NCBI RefSeq assembly: GCF_000022085.1
Contig: NC_011894.1
Location: 7,053,001 to 7,117,000 of the forward strand
Direction of reading: 5' to 3'
From: Methylobacterium nodulans ORS 2060
Lineage (GTDB): Bacteria > Pseudomonadota > Alphaproteobacteria > Rhizobiales > Beijerinckiaceae
DNA: 64,000 bases
A program made the translations under genes and the position numbers. The notes under the pieces were generated by a model. The model did no database searches. It saw only the letters and a program-made list of their open reading frames with translations, and had not been told where the DNA came from. Shown here one piece after another: positions 7,486 through 15,098 of the stretch. The stretch's first letter is position 1. Each line of letters begins with the position of its first letter.

Positions 7486-7770
7486 ATGAGTCAGGACAGT
7501 CTTACGGCCGACGACATAATCAATGGCAGAAACCCGCATGCCTTCGCAGTTCACCTGCGCTGCGCAAATTGTCTGAAAGATACAATGCGGCTAGTGGATG
7601 CTAGTACGGAAGCAGAGCCGCCGGCCAATATCGAGGATTTTCTGGAATGCGGCCTCTTGCGCCGGATGGTCGTAGTCTGCAGCGTCTGCGAGTGCCCGTC
7701 AGCCCAGCTGACGGGCGTCGACCATGCCCACGGCTCCTGGGATGCGGATTCCGATGATTGGGGTGCTTAG
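7486..7770 (+). CDS. Small zinc-ribbon-like protein, convergent with repressor
   Basis: A 94-residue protein starting at the ATG at 7486 (MSQDSLTADDIIN) with a GGGAG site 5 nt upstream. It has two CxxC pairs, CANC near residue 28 and CSVC (then C) near residue 65, so a zinc ribbon is likely. The C-terminus is acidic. It is the only rightward gene between the left operators and the repressor, and its last 4 nt overlap the repressor's 3' end on the opposite strand, so the two transcripts converge. Not recognised; it could be an immunity-region accessory gene. Confidence 0.6.
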   Translation: MSQDSLTADDIINGRNPHAFAVHLRCANCLKDTMRLVDASTEAEPPANIEDFLECGLLRRMVVVCSVCECPSAQLTGVDHAHGSWDADSDDWGA

Positions 7771-8504
7771 GAGATAGGCATCCGTGCGTTGACCTCACGC
7801 ACCAACCCAAGGACGCGCACGACCCGGCCGGTGTCGGCCGTAGCATCCTTGGGCACAACGATCGGTTTGAACTCGCGAGACGTCGAGCGCGGGTGGTATT
7901 CAACTCGGTCGGCGAACAGCTTCACCTCTTTGACGGACCACTCGCGCAGATGGCCGCCGTCGCGGATCTGCTCTACAACGACCTTCATTCCAGACCGGAG
8001 GGGAATGTTGATGTCGTCGAAGTCCACGCAAATACACTTTGCCCCGTCCGGGATCGGAACGGGGGTAGCGGCGTTCATAGAGTCGCCTTCAACTAACACG
8101 GCGAACTGTCTAGCGTGAGGAAATTCCGTGTCTGGGTAGGCCGGAATTGGATCGTGGACAAAGTAGGCCAGGGACTCGACCTCCCTAAACAGCCCGGCTT
8201 TTGCAATCCCGATCACGCGCACCATCCCTTTTGGCAGCGGGATCGGGGACGCCTCCCCGCCGGGAGGTACTTCTTCGCCCTCCGGAACCAGGTCCGCAAC
8301 AGGAACCTTAAGGGCCTCGCTGATCTTCGCCAGGTTCTTGAGGGAAACGTTCCGGCTGCCGTTCTGCATGCGGGATAGATAGCCCGTCGAGAAGCCGGTC
8401 GCCTCAGCGAGTGCCTCGAGCGTCAGCCCGCGCTTCTCACGCCACTCCGCGATGCGGTTCGGCTTCTCCGCAGGTGTGAGCCGCGTTCGATTGGTCTTGC
8501 CCAT
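7767..8504 (-). CDS. CI-like phage repressor (HTH plus S24 peptidase-type domain)
   Basis: A 245-residue lambda-type repressor that should maintain lysogeny. Residues about 18-75 are a Cro/C1 helix-turn-helix (RIAEWREKRGLTLEALAEATG, then STGYLSRMQNGSRNVSLKNLA; quoted in pieces). The C-terminal half is a LexA/S24-like domain with VEGDSMN containing the expected nucleophilic Ser and a later Lys region (SGMKVVVEQ), which suggests RecA-stimulated self-cleavage. The start at the ATG at 8504 (MGKTNRTRLTP) is chosen because the upstream extension crosses operator sites. It is divergent from the Cro-like gene and has no strong ribosome site. A weak operator-like sequence lies over its start codon. 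Confidence 0.9.
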   Translation of the reverse strand: MGKTNRTRLTPAEKPNRIAEWREKRGLTLEALAEATGFSTGYLSRMQNGSRNVSLKNLAKISEALKVPVADLVPEGEEVPPGGEASPIPLPKGMVRVIGIAKAGLFREVESLAYFVHDPIPAYPDTEFPHARQFAVLVEGDSMNAATPVPIPDGAKCICVDFDDINIPLRSGMKVVVEQIRDGGHLREWSVKEVKLFADRVEYHPRSTSREFKPIVVPKDATADTGRVVRVLGLVREVNARMPIS

Positions 8505-8511
8505 TCGACAA
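8497..8511. promoter_or_regulatory. Possible weak operator over the repressor start
   Basis: TTGCC-N5-GACAA, 9 of 10 arm bases matching the operator consensus, overlapping the repressor start codon (8504-8502). It could mediate negative autoregulation. Part of the match is forced by the coding sequence, so this may be chance. Confidence 0.35.
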
Positions 8512-8538
8512 TTTCGCCCGACCAGCCGCCCGAGGCCA

Positions 8539-8553
8539 TAGCCAGATAGGCAA
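8539..8553. promoter_or_regulatory. Operator OR-like, TAGCC-N5-GGCAA
   Basis: Third copy of the operator motif (9 of 10 arm bases), in the gap between the divergent repressor and Cro-like genes, centred 35 bp from the 8574 site, mirroring the 34-bp spacing of the left pair. Confidence 0.65.
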
Positions 8554-8573
8554 CCAACAGGCTTGAATTCATC

Positions 8574-8588
8574 TTGCCTATTTGGCAA
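8574..8588. promoter_or_regulatory. Operator OR-like, TTGCC-N5-GGCAA
   Basis: Perfect copy of the operator motif 36 bp before the Cro-like start. A possible rightward promoter, TTGAAT at 8563-8568 with CAACAT at 8586-8591 (17-bp spacer), would be covered by it. The promoter call is weak; the operator call is strong because of the repeated motif. Confidence 0.7.
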
Positions 8589-8623
8589 CATTGGCGGACC
8601 CAACCTTTGAGGTTCGCGGCGGC

Positions 8624-8869
8624 ATGAACGCGCTAGAGCAGTACTTCGAGGAGACAGGCGATAACGTCTCCAAACTCGCCGAGCGGATGGGCCGCGCGGC
8701 GACGACGATCTCCCGGCCGCTGCGCGGCGAGCGGAACGTCAGCCTGGACATCGCGCTCGATGTCGAGCGGGTGACCGGTGGCAGGGTCACCGCCGACCAG
8801 TTCCTTGCGATCTGCCTTGCGGCGAAGCGCGCCGCTGTTGCCGCCGTGCCGCGGGAGTGCGCGGCGTGA
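8624..8869 (+). CDS. Cro-like HTH protein
   Basis: An 81-residue protein, MNALEQYFEETGDNVSKLAERM..., with a lambda-Cro/YdaS-style helix-turn-helix: KLAERMGRAATTISRPLRG followed by NVSLDIALDVERVTGG and VTADQFL. It is the first gene rightward from the operator pair and divergent from the repressor, the classic Cro position. An upstream TTG at 8582 lies inside the operator, so the ATG at 8624 is preferred. Probably represses the repressor promoter and early genes during lytic growth. Confidence 0.8.
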   Translation: MNALEQYFEETGDNVSKLAERMGRAATTISRPLRGERNVSLDIALDVERVTGGRVTADQFLAICLAAKRAAVAAVPRECAA

Positions 8870-9054
8870 TGAGCGCCCGCCTTCCTAAGGGCCTCGGTTG
8901 GTCGCCGGTTGCGTGCACAGCGCAATATACAGCCCCTTTGCCGGTCGGCGCTTCTGCACTTCTTCAAGTGCTTCGCGGATTTGCAGCTTCTGCGGCACGA
9001 TATATGAGCCGTTGCCGCCCTCAATTATCGTTTTCCTCGGCTCGTCGTCAATAA
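8869..9054 (+). CDS. Doubtful 61-aa ORF after cro
   Basis: Starts with a TGATG overlap on the Cro-like gene, which favours translation, but the peptide has little protein-like character and ends SFSSARRQ. The complementary strand of the same stretch reads more like a protein (SYIVPQKLQIREALEEVQKR) but lacks a convincing start. The 237 bp between cro and the next clear gene therefore hold at most one small gene of uncertain strand. Confidence 0.25.
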   Translation: MSARLPKGLGWSPVACTAQYTAPLPVGASALLQVLRGFAASAARYMSRCRPQLSFSSARRQ

Positions 9055-9106
9055 CTGGATTATAGCAGCGCGCGGCCGCCGGCCGCTCTACTCGGGAGTA
9101 ACACGA

Positions 9107-9511
9107 ATGGCCGCACGGATGAGTGAGAACGGCGGAACGATGACCGCCGCTGAAGTTCTGCAGACGCTGTTTTCGCAGGCCGACAGTCACAAGGCGGAGA
9201 TGGACAGCGCGAGGGGCGAAATGGGCGCGTTCATCAAGGACGCGGAGGAGCGGTTCGGGATCAATCGGAAGGCGTTCAAGGCCGCACTGGCGCTCAAGCG
9301 TATGGAGGCTCAGGACCGTTCCGCGTACCTCCAGACGTTCCGGCACTACTGCGACGTACTCGGCTTCAATGATCAGGCCGACCTGTTCGCTGAGGCGCCG
9401 AAGGCTGACCAGCCGCCGGCCGATGCCGGCGCCGCCCAGGCCGCGGCGAATGCAGAGGCGATCACCAAAGGCATCAAGCCGACCCGCGTTAGCGGCAAGA
9501 CCCTAAACTGA
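9107..9511 (+). CDS. GapR/DUF2312-like protein (tentative)
   Basis: A 134-residue helical protein, ATG at 9107 with GGGAG 8 nt upstream. The central region (KAEMDSARGEMGAFIKDAEER then NRKAFKAALALKRME and TFRHYCDVLGF) has the length and helical layout of GapR-type proteins, which bind overtwisted DNA ahead of replication forks in alphaproteobacteria. The match is by pattern, not by diagnostic residues, so alternatives are open. The C-terminal ~35 residues are Ala/Pro-rich and likely disordered. It begins the rightward replication cluster. Confidence 0.5.
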   Translation: MAARMSENGGTMTAAEVLQTLFSQADSHKAEMDSARGEMGAFIKDAEERFGINRKAFKAALALKRMEAQDRSAYLQTFRHYCDVLGFNDQADLFAEAPKADQPPADAGAAQAAANAEAITKGIKPTRVSGKTLN

Positions 9512-9530
9512 GCCGGGACGCGCTACGCCG

Positions 9531-10055
9531 ATGCGCAAGATCCTCGCCCTCGACCTCTCGGTCGCCTCGACCGGCTGGGCCCTCGGGTCGCCGGACGGCG
9601 ATCCAGCCTTCGGGCACTACACCCTGCCCTCGACGGGCAATGACATCGGGAAATTGCTCGCGGCGTTCCAGGACTGGCTGAGCCTAAAGATCGCCGGCGA
9701 GGACATCGCGATCGTGGTGTTCGAGGCGCCGATCCTCACGCCCGGCAAGACCCATATCACCACTGCCCGCAAGCTGATGTGCCTCGCCGGGGTGACTGAA
9801 TTGGTCTGCCACCAGGCCGAGATCCGCTGCATCGAGGAGAATATCCAGACGAACAAGAAGCGGTTCGCGGGGCACGGCCGGGCCGACAAGGAGACCATGA
9901 TGCACGTCGCCCGCCGCTACGGCTGGGACGTGCAGCGCGATGACGAGGCCGACGCCCTCGCCCTCTGGGTCGGGGGCGTCTGCACCTTCGCCAAGGCCCA
10001 TGCCGGCCGCTTCCTGGCCGGGCCGCTCGGCGCCCGCCCGCTGAGGGCCGCATGA
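9531..10055 (+). CDS. RuvC-like Holliday junction resolvase
   Basis: A 174-residue RNase H-fold nuclease. The acidic set is visible: Asp8 in ILALDLS, Glu65 in VVFEAP, and Asp138 with Asp141 in the RDDEADALAL motif, which matches the RuvC-type catalytic tetrad. The basic loop NIQTNKKRFAGHGRADKE precedes the final acidic helix, as in phage resolvases. It likely resolves branched DNA made during replication or before packaging. It ends with an ATGA overlap with the methyltransferase that follows. Confidence 0.85.
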   Translation: MRKILALDLSVASTGWALGSPDGDPAFGHYTLPSTGNDIGKLLAAFQDWLSLKIAGEDIAIVVFEAPILTPGKTHITTARKLMCLAGVTELVCHQAEIRCIEENIQTNKKRFAGHGRADKETMMHVARRYGWDVQRDDEADALALWVGGVCTFAKAHAGRFLAGPLGARPLRAA

Positions 10056-10732
10056 AGACCCGGGACGCCCGCGCCGTGATGGCGAGCCGGCGCGAGCCGC
10101 CGACCGCCCTCGATTTCTTCCCCACGCCCCCGTGGGCGACCCGCGCGCTCTGCGCGCTGCTGCGCGAGCGCGGCGTGCCGATCGCGGGCCAGGAGGTCTG
10201 GGATCCGGCTTGCGGCGAGGGGCACATGGTCGGGCCCCTGCAGGAGGAGTTCTGGCACGCGGAAGGTTCGGACGTGTTCGACTACGGCCGCGGCTTTCGG
10301 GTGCGGGACTTCCTCGACCCGGCCGGGCACGCCTACCGCCCGGACTGGATCATCACCAACCCGCCCTTCTCGGTCGCGCTCGAGTTCGCCCTGACCGCGC
10401 TGCCGCTCGCCCGCGTCGGCATGGCGCTGCTGGTGCGGACCTCCTGGCTCGCCGGGGCCGAGCGTTACGAGAAGCTGTTCGGCCCGCAGCCGCCCTCGAT
10501 CGTGGCGCAGTTCTGCGAGCGGGTGCCCATGACCCGCGGTCGCTGGGATCCGGCGGCGAGCACCGCCACCGACTACGCCTGGGTGATCTGGCGGAAGACG
10601 GCGAACCGCGGCCGCAAGCCCGAATTCACCCATCTGCCCCCCGGCACCCGGGCGCGCTGCACGCGGCCCGACGATGCCCGCCTCTACGGCGTCCAGGCGG
10701 ATGCGCCCCTGCTCGCGCTCGCGGGGGCCTGA
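10052..10732 (+). CDS. DNA methyltransferase, N6-adenine type
   Basis: A 226-residue class I SAM methyltransferase. Motif I is DPACGEGHM (residues about 50-58) and the catalytic motif IV is NPPF in IITNPPFS (about residue 95), so the target is an exocyclic amino group, most likely adenine N6. The N-terminal DFFPTPPWATRALC is typical of phage-borne Dam-like enzymes. There is no partner endonuclease nearby, so it is an orphan enzyme, plausibly protecting phage DNA or interfering with CcrM-type signalling. The target site cannot be deduced. Confidence 0.85.
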   Translation: MKTRDARAVMASRREPPTALDFFPTPPWATRALCALLRERGVPIAGQEVWDPACGEGHMVGPLQEEFWHAEGSDVFDYGRGFRVRDFLDPAGHAYRPDWIITNPPFSVALEFALTALPLARVGMALLVRTSWLAGAERYEKLFGPQPPSIVAQFCERVPMTRGRWDPAASTATDYAWVIWRKTANRGRKPEFTHLPPGTRARCTRPDDARLYGVQADAPLLALAGA

Positions 10733-10733
10733 C

Positions 10734-10973
10734 ATGAGCTTCCGGTCCCTGCCCGTGTTTCAGGCCGGCATCGTCGGGATCTTCACCCGCGGGACCGACG
10801 CCGTGCGCCTCACCGGCGCGATCGGCGCGGTACCGGAAGCCCGCCCGGCCGCGGAGGCGCTGGGCGACCACTTCGATCCGGAGCGGCGCGCTCTGGCGCT
10901 CCGCATCCTCGAAGCCCTGCCGGTCCGCCAGCGGGAGCGCATCTTGGCGGCCTACGATCGGGGGGCCGCATGA
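10734..10973 (+). CDS. Hypothetical phage protein, 79 aa
   Basis: MSFRSLPVFQAGIVGIF... One nucleotide after the methyltransferase stop, and its own stop overlaps the next start as ATGA. Mixed alpha/beta with a C-terminal helix rich in Arg/Leu (RRALALRILEALPVRQRERIL). No recognised family. Confidence 0.55.
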   Translation: MSFRSLPVFQAGIVGIFTRGTDAVRLTGAIGAVPEARPAAEALGDHFDPERRALALRILEALPVRQRERILAAYDRGAA

Positions 10974-11314
10974 GCGCCGCCCATCGCCGTATCGGTGCTG
11001 TTGGGGAGCCTCTCGCTTGGCGCCTCTACCGAGAAGCCCACAAAGCCGCGGAGGCATCCGCGGACTTGCTCAAGGGCATGGCTGCCGGCCGCGCATGGGC
11101 CGAGTGGCAGGAGATCGCCTACGGAATTCCCGCCCTCCGGCTCATTGCGATTAGCGCCGAGCTAGCGCGGGCCTGGGACGAGGTTCTGGCCACCCGCGCG
11201 AACGCCGCGGGCTCGTGCCGGATTGAGGACGGCCGCGCGGCGGGTGCCGCGTGGGCGCGATGGCTGGCGCTGTTTGCCAGCCGTGACTTCAGCACCACCA
11301 CGAGGAGAGCCTGA
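10970..11314 (+). CDS. Hypothetical phage protein, 114 aa
   Basis: MSAAHRRIGAVGEPLAWRLYREAHKAAEASADLL..., predicted helical, with repeated Trp-bearing segments (AWAEWQE, ARAWDEV, AAWARWLALF). It overlaps the gene before (ATGA) and the DnaB-type helicase after (1 nt, TGATG). Location immediately before the helicase would suit a loader or replication accessory, but no sequence evidence supports that. Confidence 0.5.
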   Translation: MSAAHRRIGAVGEPLAWRLYREAHKAAEASADLLKGMAAGRAWAEWQEIAYGIPALRLIAISAELARAWDEVLATRANAAGSCRIEDGRAAGAAWARWLALFASRDFSTTTRRA

Positions 11315-12777
11315 TGCGCAGGCAAGGCAACGTCATCCCGTTCCAGGGGATCGGCGGCGGCCAGAATGAGGCCCCCCCGCTACCGCACAGTATCGATGTT
11401 GAGCAGGCGTTGCTCGGCGCGGTCCTGCACAACAACGACGTGATGGCCGAGGTCGCTTCCATCGTCACCCCGGAGCACTTCTTCGAGGCCCTGCACGGGC
11501 AGATCTGGCGCGAGATGGCCGCGATGATCGCACAGGGTCTCCCATGTACGCCGATCACCGCGAAGGCGTACATCGGCGACAAGGAGGTCGATGAGGATCT
11601 GACCCTCGGCGCGTACCTGCGCGAGCTGGCGGTGCAGGCGACCACCGTCAACGCCAAGGGCTACGCTCTCATCGTTCGTGATCTCGCTGCCCGGCGCCGG
11701 ATCATCCAGGCGGCCGAGCAGGCCGCCGATCGCGCCCGGAACGAGGGCATCGAGTCCTCGTCCGACAGCATCGTCGACGACATCGAGGCGGCCATGCTGG
11801 ACTGCCGCGCGGATGAGGGCTCCGATCATCTAGCCGGCATGTATGGCGACGAGGCTGCGCAGTGGCTGCTTGATCGTGTCGAGGCCAAGCGCAATGGGAC
11901 GCTCGAGGATGAGGCCATTCCGACCGGTCTGCCCGTGATCGACGCGCTTACGAAGGGCGGGTACCGACGCGGCGAGCTCTGGCTCATCGCCGGGCGCCCG
12001 GGGATGGGCAAGAGCGTAGTGCTGACCTCGTTCAGCCGCCGTGCCGCTCAGAAGGCTGGTACGCTCGTCTACCAGCTGGAGATCACCCGGGAGCAGCAGG
12101 TCGCCCGGTACCTGACCGACATCGCATGGGATCGTCAGGGCGCGATCGAATTTGGCGATGTCATGCAGGCTACACGCCTCTCCGACGCCGATATGTACCG
12201 GCTGCATTGGGCGAAGTCGCAGTACGACGGGCTGCCCCTGCGCCTTGAGGTCGGGAATGACATCACCCTTCCGAAGATCGTTCATGGGATCCGGGCTGAG
12301 CGGCGGCGGATGGCGCGCCGCGGGCACAAGCTCGGTGTCGTGTTCATCGACTACCTCGACTTCATCAAGTCGCCCGACCGCTATAAGGGCAATCGCAACC
12401 TTGAGATCAGCGAGATCGCAAATGGTCTCAAGACCGTCGCGAAGGCTGAGGATGTCTGCATTGTATTGCTTGTCCAGCTGAACAGGCAGACGGAAAAGCA
12501 AGAGCGTACTGACCGGCGCCCGAATCTCGGCGATCTGCGCGACTCCGGCTCCCTGGAGCAGGCCGCGGACCGAGTCCTCTTCCTCTACCGCGATGCCTAC
12601 TACCTTGAGGAGAAGGTCAAGCGGACCGGTGACCCCGATCTGGCTGACCGCCTCGCGAAGCGGCGCAACATCCTAGAGGTGATCTTCGGGAAGAACCGCG
12701 CCGGCCCCCTCACCACCGCTGAGCTGTTCTGCGACGTCGCCTCGTCCCGGCTCGACGCCCTCGCCCCGGGAGCCTGA
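11314..12777 (+). CDS. DnaB-type replicative helicase
   Basis: A 487-residue hexameric helicase that unwinds DNA at the phage fork. The N-terminal domain starts with the family signature SIDVEQALLGAVLHNNDVM and EHFFEALHGQIW. The RecA-like C-terminal domain has Walker A GRPGMGKS (Lys233), Walker B in LGVVFIDYLDF, and the motif LLVQLNRQTEKQ with DLRDSGSLEQAADRVLFLYR, the DnaB arginine-finger region. The length is normal for DnaB and no intein is present. It sits directly upstream of the O-like initiator and the presumed origin. Confidence 0.93.
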   Translation: MRRQGNVIPFQGIGGGQNEAPPLPHSIDVEQALLGAVLHNNDVMAEVASIVTPEHFFEALHGQIWREMAAMIAQGLPCTPITAKAYIGDKEVDEDLTLGAYLRELAVQATTVNAKGYALIVRDLAARRRIIQAAEQAADRARNEGIESSSDSIVDDIEAAMLDCRADEGSDHLAGMYGDEAAQWLLDRVEAKRNGTLEDEAIPTGLPVIDALTKGGYRRGELWLIAGRPGMGKSVVLTSFSRRAAQKAGTLVYQLEITREQQVARYLTDIAWDRQGAIEFGDVMQATRLSDADMYRLHWAKSQYDGLPLRLEVGNDITLPKIVHGIRAERRRMARRGHKLGVVFIDYLDFIKSPDRYKGNRNLEISEIANGLKTVAKAEDVCIVLLVQLNRQTEKQERTDRRPNLGDLRDSGSLEQAADRVLFLYRDAYYLEEKVKRTGDPDLADRLAKRRNILEVIFGKNRAGPLTTAELFCDVASSRLDALAPGA

Positions 12778-12779
12778 CC

Positions 12780-13889
12780 ATGGCCCGCATCCGCACCATC
12801 AAGCCCGAGTACTGGACCTCCGAGCAAGTCATGGAGCTTTCAGTGCCGGCGCGCCTCCTGTTCATCGGGCTATGGAATTTTTGCGATGACCACGGGCGCA
12901 TGGCGGTCTCCGCCAAGCGCATCAAGGCGCAGATCTACCCGTCCGATGATTTCACGGCGGCCGACATTCACGGAATGCTCACTGAGCTTTCAGTGAGTGG
13001 CCTCGTCCGGTTTTACGACGTTGATAACAAACAGTTTCTTGAGGTTACGGGCTGGCGCCACCAGAACATCAACCGCCGCGGAAAGCCCATGACACCCCTT
13101 CCGCCGTGGGCTCAGACGGTACCCGATCAGGGGTCACTCACTGAGGGCTCACTGCCGGAAAAGGAAAGGGAAAAGGAAAGGGAAAAGGATAATACTAGGC
13201 GCGGCAGCGATGGCGCCCCGTCCCCCGCGGGCGCGGGCGCACGTACACGCGAGGGCGGCCCCAACCCGGCGGGGGCCGCCGCGGGCGATGAGGATGACGC
13301 CGAGGCCGCTGGTGCCGACGCCCTGCCCGCGGACACGCCGGCCGATGTCCAGCCCGGTCAGAACGTGCCCAGCCGCGCCTTGGGGGAGGATTCGAACCCC
13401 TCGACAGCGGGCAAGGCCGTGGCGCCCGCGGCCATCGAGCACAATCACGCCACCTACGACCGGGTACTGGCCCGGATCTGTGAGGCCGTCCCACACGCCC
13501 CGCAGAGCCCAGCGATCGGCCCGATCGTCCGCCTGATCGCCCAGGGATTCGACCTCGAGGACGAGATCATCCCCGCCTGCCTCGACGCCCTATCCGGCAA
13601 GCGGCGGATCTACTCGTGGGAGATCGTCGCCGAGCGCGTCGAGGAGCGCGTCGTTCGGCAACGGGTCGCCCGGCAGCGGGACGGGATCTCCGCCAAGCCG
13701 AAGCGCGATGACGGGCCGAAGGTTACGATTCCCGGCGCGGGCGACTACTCCGAGACCTTCCTCCGCGATTGCGTGAAACGCTGGCGCCAGGACCCGAGCA
13801 GCTGGTTCCCGTTCCTCGGGCCGAAGCCGAACGAGCCCGGCTGCCACGTCCCTCGCCGACTGATCGAGAGCGCCCGCAAGGCCGCCTGA
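12780..13889 (+). CDS. O-like replication initiator with winged-helix N-terminus
   Basis: A 369-residue protein, ATG at 12780, 2 nt after the helicase stop. The N-terminal 100 residues (MARIRTIKPEYWTSEQVMEL, then ARLLFIGLWNFCDDHGRM and WRHQNINRRGKP) are the standard phage replication-initiator winged-helix fold. Residues 116-200 form a low-complexity, charged, Ala/Gly/Pro-rich linker beginning with KEREKEREK. A folded C-terminal domain (YDRVLARICEAVPHAP ... KRWRQDPSSWFPF) is typical of helicase-recruiting phage proteins. Like lambda O it apparently contains its own origin (repeat feature at 12834-13200). Confidence 0.8.
   Translation: MARIRTIKPEYWTSEQVMELSVPARLLFIGLWNFCDDHGRMAVSAKRIKAQIYPSDDFTAADIHGMLTELSVSGLVRFYDVDNKQFLEVTGWRHQNINRRGKPMTPLPPWAQTVPDQGSLTEGSLPEKEREKEREKDNTRRGSDGAPSPAGAGARTREGGPNPAGAAAGDEDDAEAAGADALPADTPADVQPGQNVPSRALGEDSNPSTAGKAVAPAAIEHNHATYDRVLARICEAVPHAPQSPAIGPIVRLIAQGFDLEDEIIPACLDALSGKRRIYSWEIVAERVEERVVRQRVARQRDGISAKPKRDDGPKVTIPGAGDYSETFLRDCVKRWRQDPSSWFPFLGPKPNEPGCHVPRRLIESARKAA
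12834..13200. other. Putative phage replication origin (iterons plus purine tract)
   Basis: Inside the initiator gene the motif CACTGA/TCAGTG recurs: GAGCTTTCAGTG at 12834-12845 and again at 12984-12995; a perfect inverted repeat CTCACTGA-GCTT-TCAGTGAG at 12978-12997; TCACTCACTGAG at 13134-13145; CTCACTG at 13148-13154. Immediately after comes an all-purine 33-nt run (13157-13189) built from GGAAAAGGAAAG repeats and then the A+T-rich TAATACTA. Iterons followed by a purine-skewed, easily melted tract inside the O gene is the layout of the lambda origin. Function is inferred from this arrangement. Confidence 0.55.
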
Positions 13890-13936
13890 CCGCACCCCGA
13901 TTCCCGCAACCCCGTCACACCAGCCGAGGTGCGCCG

Positions 13937-14701
13937 ATGACCCCCGAACAACGCCGCCGCCGCCGCCGTCGCGAGAAGGCCCGCCGTGAGCGGTCCCGGC
14001 TCACGGCCGAGGCCGCCCGCCGCAGCCTCCATCCCCAGGGCGAGCAGCAGCGCGAGGCTCTGGCCACGCTGGCGGCGGACGTGGAATCCGCACAGGAGGC
14101 CGCTGGCGGCCGTTCCGCCGATGCGGAGGAGGTACCGCCCAGCTCGCAGAAGACCGCCCGCGGCCCCGACAATCGGCCGGAATCGGCCATCGACGCGGGC
14201 AGGAGGTGGCACGTAGTGGTCGCCAAGCCGCGATATGCCCGCCGCGCTGCGAAAGACCTCAACCGCGCCGGCATCCCCGCGGTGCTCACCGACGAGCGCG
14301 TGGAGGTGGTCGCCGAGAACGGCCGGCGCCGCATCGTCCAGCGCCAACTGCTGCGCCGCGTCCTGTTCGTGGGGCTTAAGGCCGGTGCACCGGTCGATGC
14401 CGTCCACGGCGAGACCTATTTCGTCCGCGATGCCGTGCGCGACGGCCTGGGCCGCCCGATCGTGGTCCCCCCCAATGAGCTCAGCCAGTTTGTCCAGGCG
14501 CTTTCCGACACGCTCACCGAGCGCGACCCCAGCGCATTCGAGCCCGGCGACGAGGTGTGGATCAAGGATGGGCCGTTCGCCTCGTTTAACGGCGTGGTCG
14601 AGGACGCTGATTTCGTGACGAGGCGACTCAAGGTAGGTGTGCAGATCTTCGGCCGCATATCGTCGGTTGGACTCGACTTCTCACAGGTCGAGCGGACTTG
14701 A
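13937..14701 (+). CDS. NusG-like transcription factor with Arg-rich N-terminus
   Basis: A 254-residue phage NusG/RfaH homologue. Residues 5-22 are extremely Arg-rich (QRRRRRRREKARRERSR), like RNA-binding arginine motifs of phage antiterminators. Residues 91-195 form an NGN domain (WHVVVAKPRYARRAAKDL ... LLRRVLFVGL) that should contact RNA polymerase. Residues 204-254 are a KOW domain (GDEVWIKDGPFASFNGVVED ... RLKVGVQIFGR). ATG at 13937 is used; a longer frame overlaps the initiator gene. It lies just before a ~400-bp gene-poor leader and the late genes, the position of a late-gene antiterminator, which is the suggested role. Confidence 0.85.
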   Translation: MTPEQRRRRRRREKARRERSRLTAEAARRSLHPQGEQQREALATLAADVESAQEAAGGRSADAEEVPPSSQKTARGPDNRPESAIDAGRRWHVVVAKPRYARRAAKDLNRAGIPAVLTDERVEVVAENGRRRIVQRQLLRRVLFVGLKAGAPVDAVHGETYFVRDAVRDGLGRPIVVPPNELSQFVQALSDTLTERDPSAFEPGDEVWIKDGPFASFNGVVEDADFVTRRLKVGVQIFGRISSVGLDFSQVERT

Positions 14702-15098
14702 CTCACAGGAATGCCGCCCTTTATCCAGACGCCAGGAGTAACCTGCGTGCGTAGGCGCTGACAGCCAACGGCCCGATGCTTGCCCCCCAGGTCCCGGCCC
14801 ACGTCGCCCCCAAGCGAGGAATGACGAGGCAAAGGGCGGCTTGTGCCCAAAATCGGCGGACCGATGTACGGCACCCGCCGCCCGGCAGTTTCCGAGTTCG
14901 ATGCGGCAGTGTGGAAGGACACGCACCGCCTGAGAGTAGGGTCCGGACGCGCGCTGGGGTCCGTGGGTATCCATTCCCTGGGCAGGCGACCAACGCGGAA
15001 CTCGGAGCCGGTGACGAGACCGGCCCGCATCGATCGAGACGCAGACCTAATGCGGCGGACACCCCCTCCTCGGACGCCGATTGAGGATTCTAGAGTCT
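14702..15098 (+). other. Gene-poor 397-bp region, possible late leader
   Basis: No convincing coding frame: short frames on both strands have implausible compositions and no ribosome sites. A short perfect stem GCCGGT-N6-ACCGGC occurs at 15007-15024. No tRNA, T-run terminator or sigma70-like promoter is obvious. Its place between the NusG-like gene and the ParB-like gene suits an untranslated leader or recruitment site for the NusG-like factor, or a small RNA; this is inference. Confidence 0.35.

Noticed and set aside
9059..9064. Minus-strand TATAAT-like hexamer upstream of a possible antisense peptide
   Set aside because: No matching -35 box, and the minus-strand frame has no acceptable start codon; the plus-strand GapR-like gene just downstream is clear.
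8885..9346. A 153-codon minus-strand frame (ends in a protein-like PQKLQIREALEEVQK stretch)
   Set aside because: Most of it lies antisense to the firm gene at 9107-9511, and only its last third looks natural; left as an uncertainty note.
14702..15098. tRNA or tmRNA in the leader
   Set aside because: No acceptor stem, anticodon loop or CCA end could be aligned.
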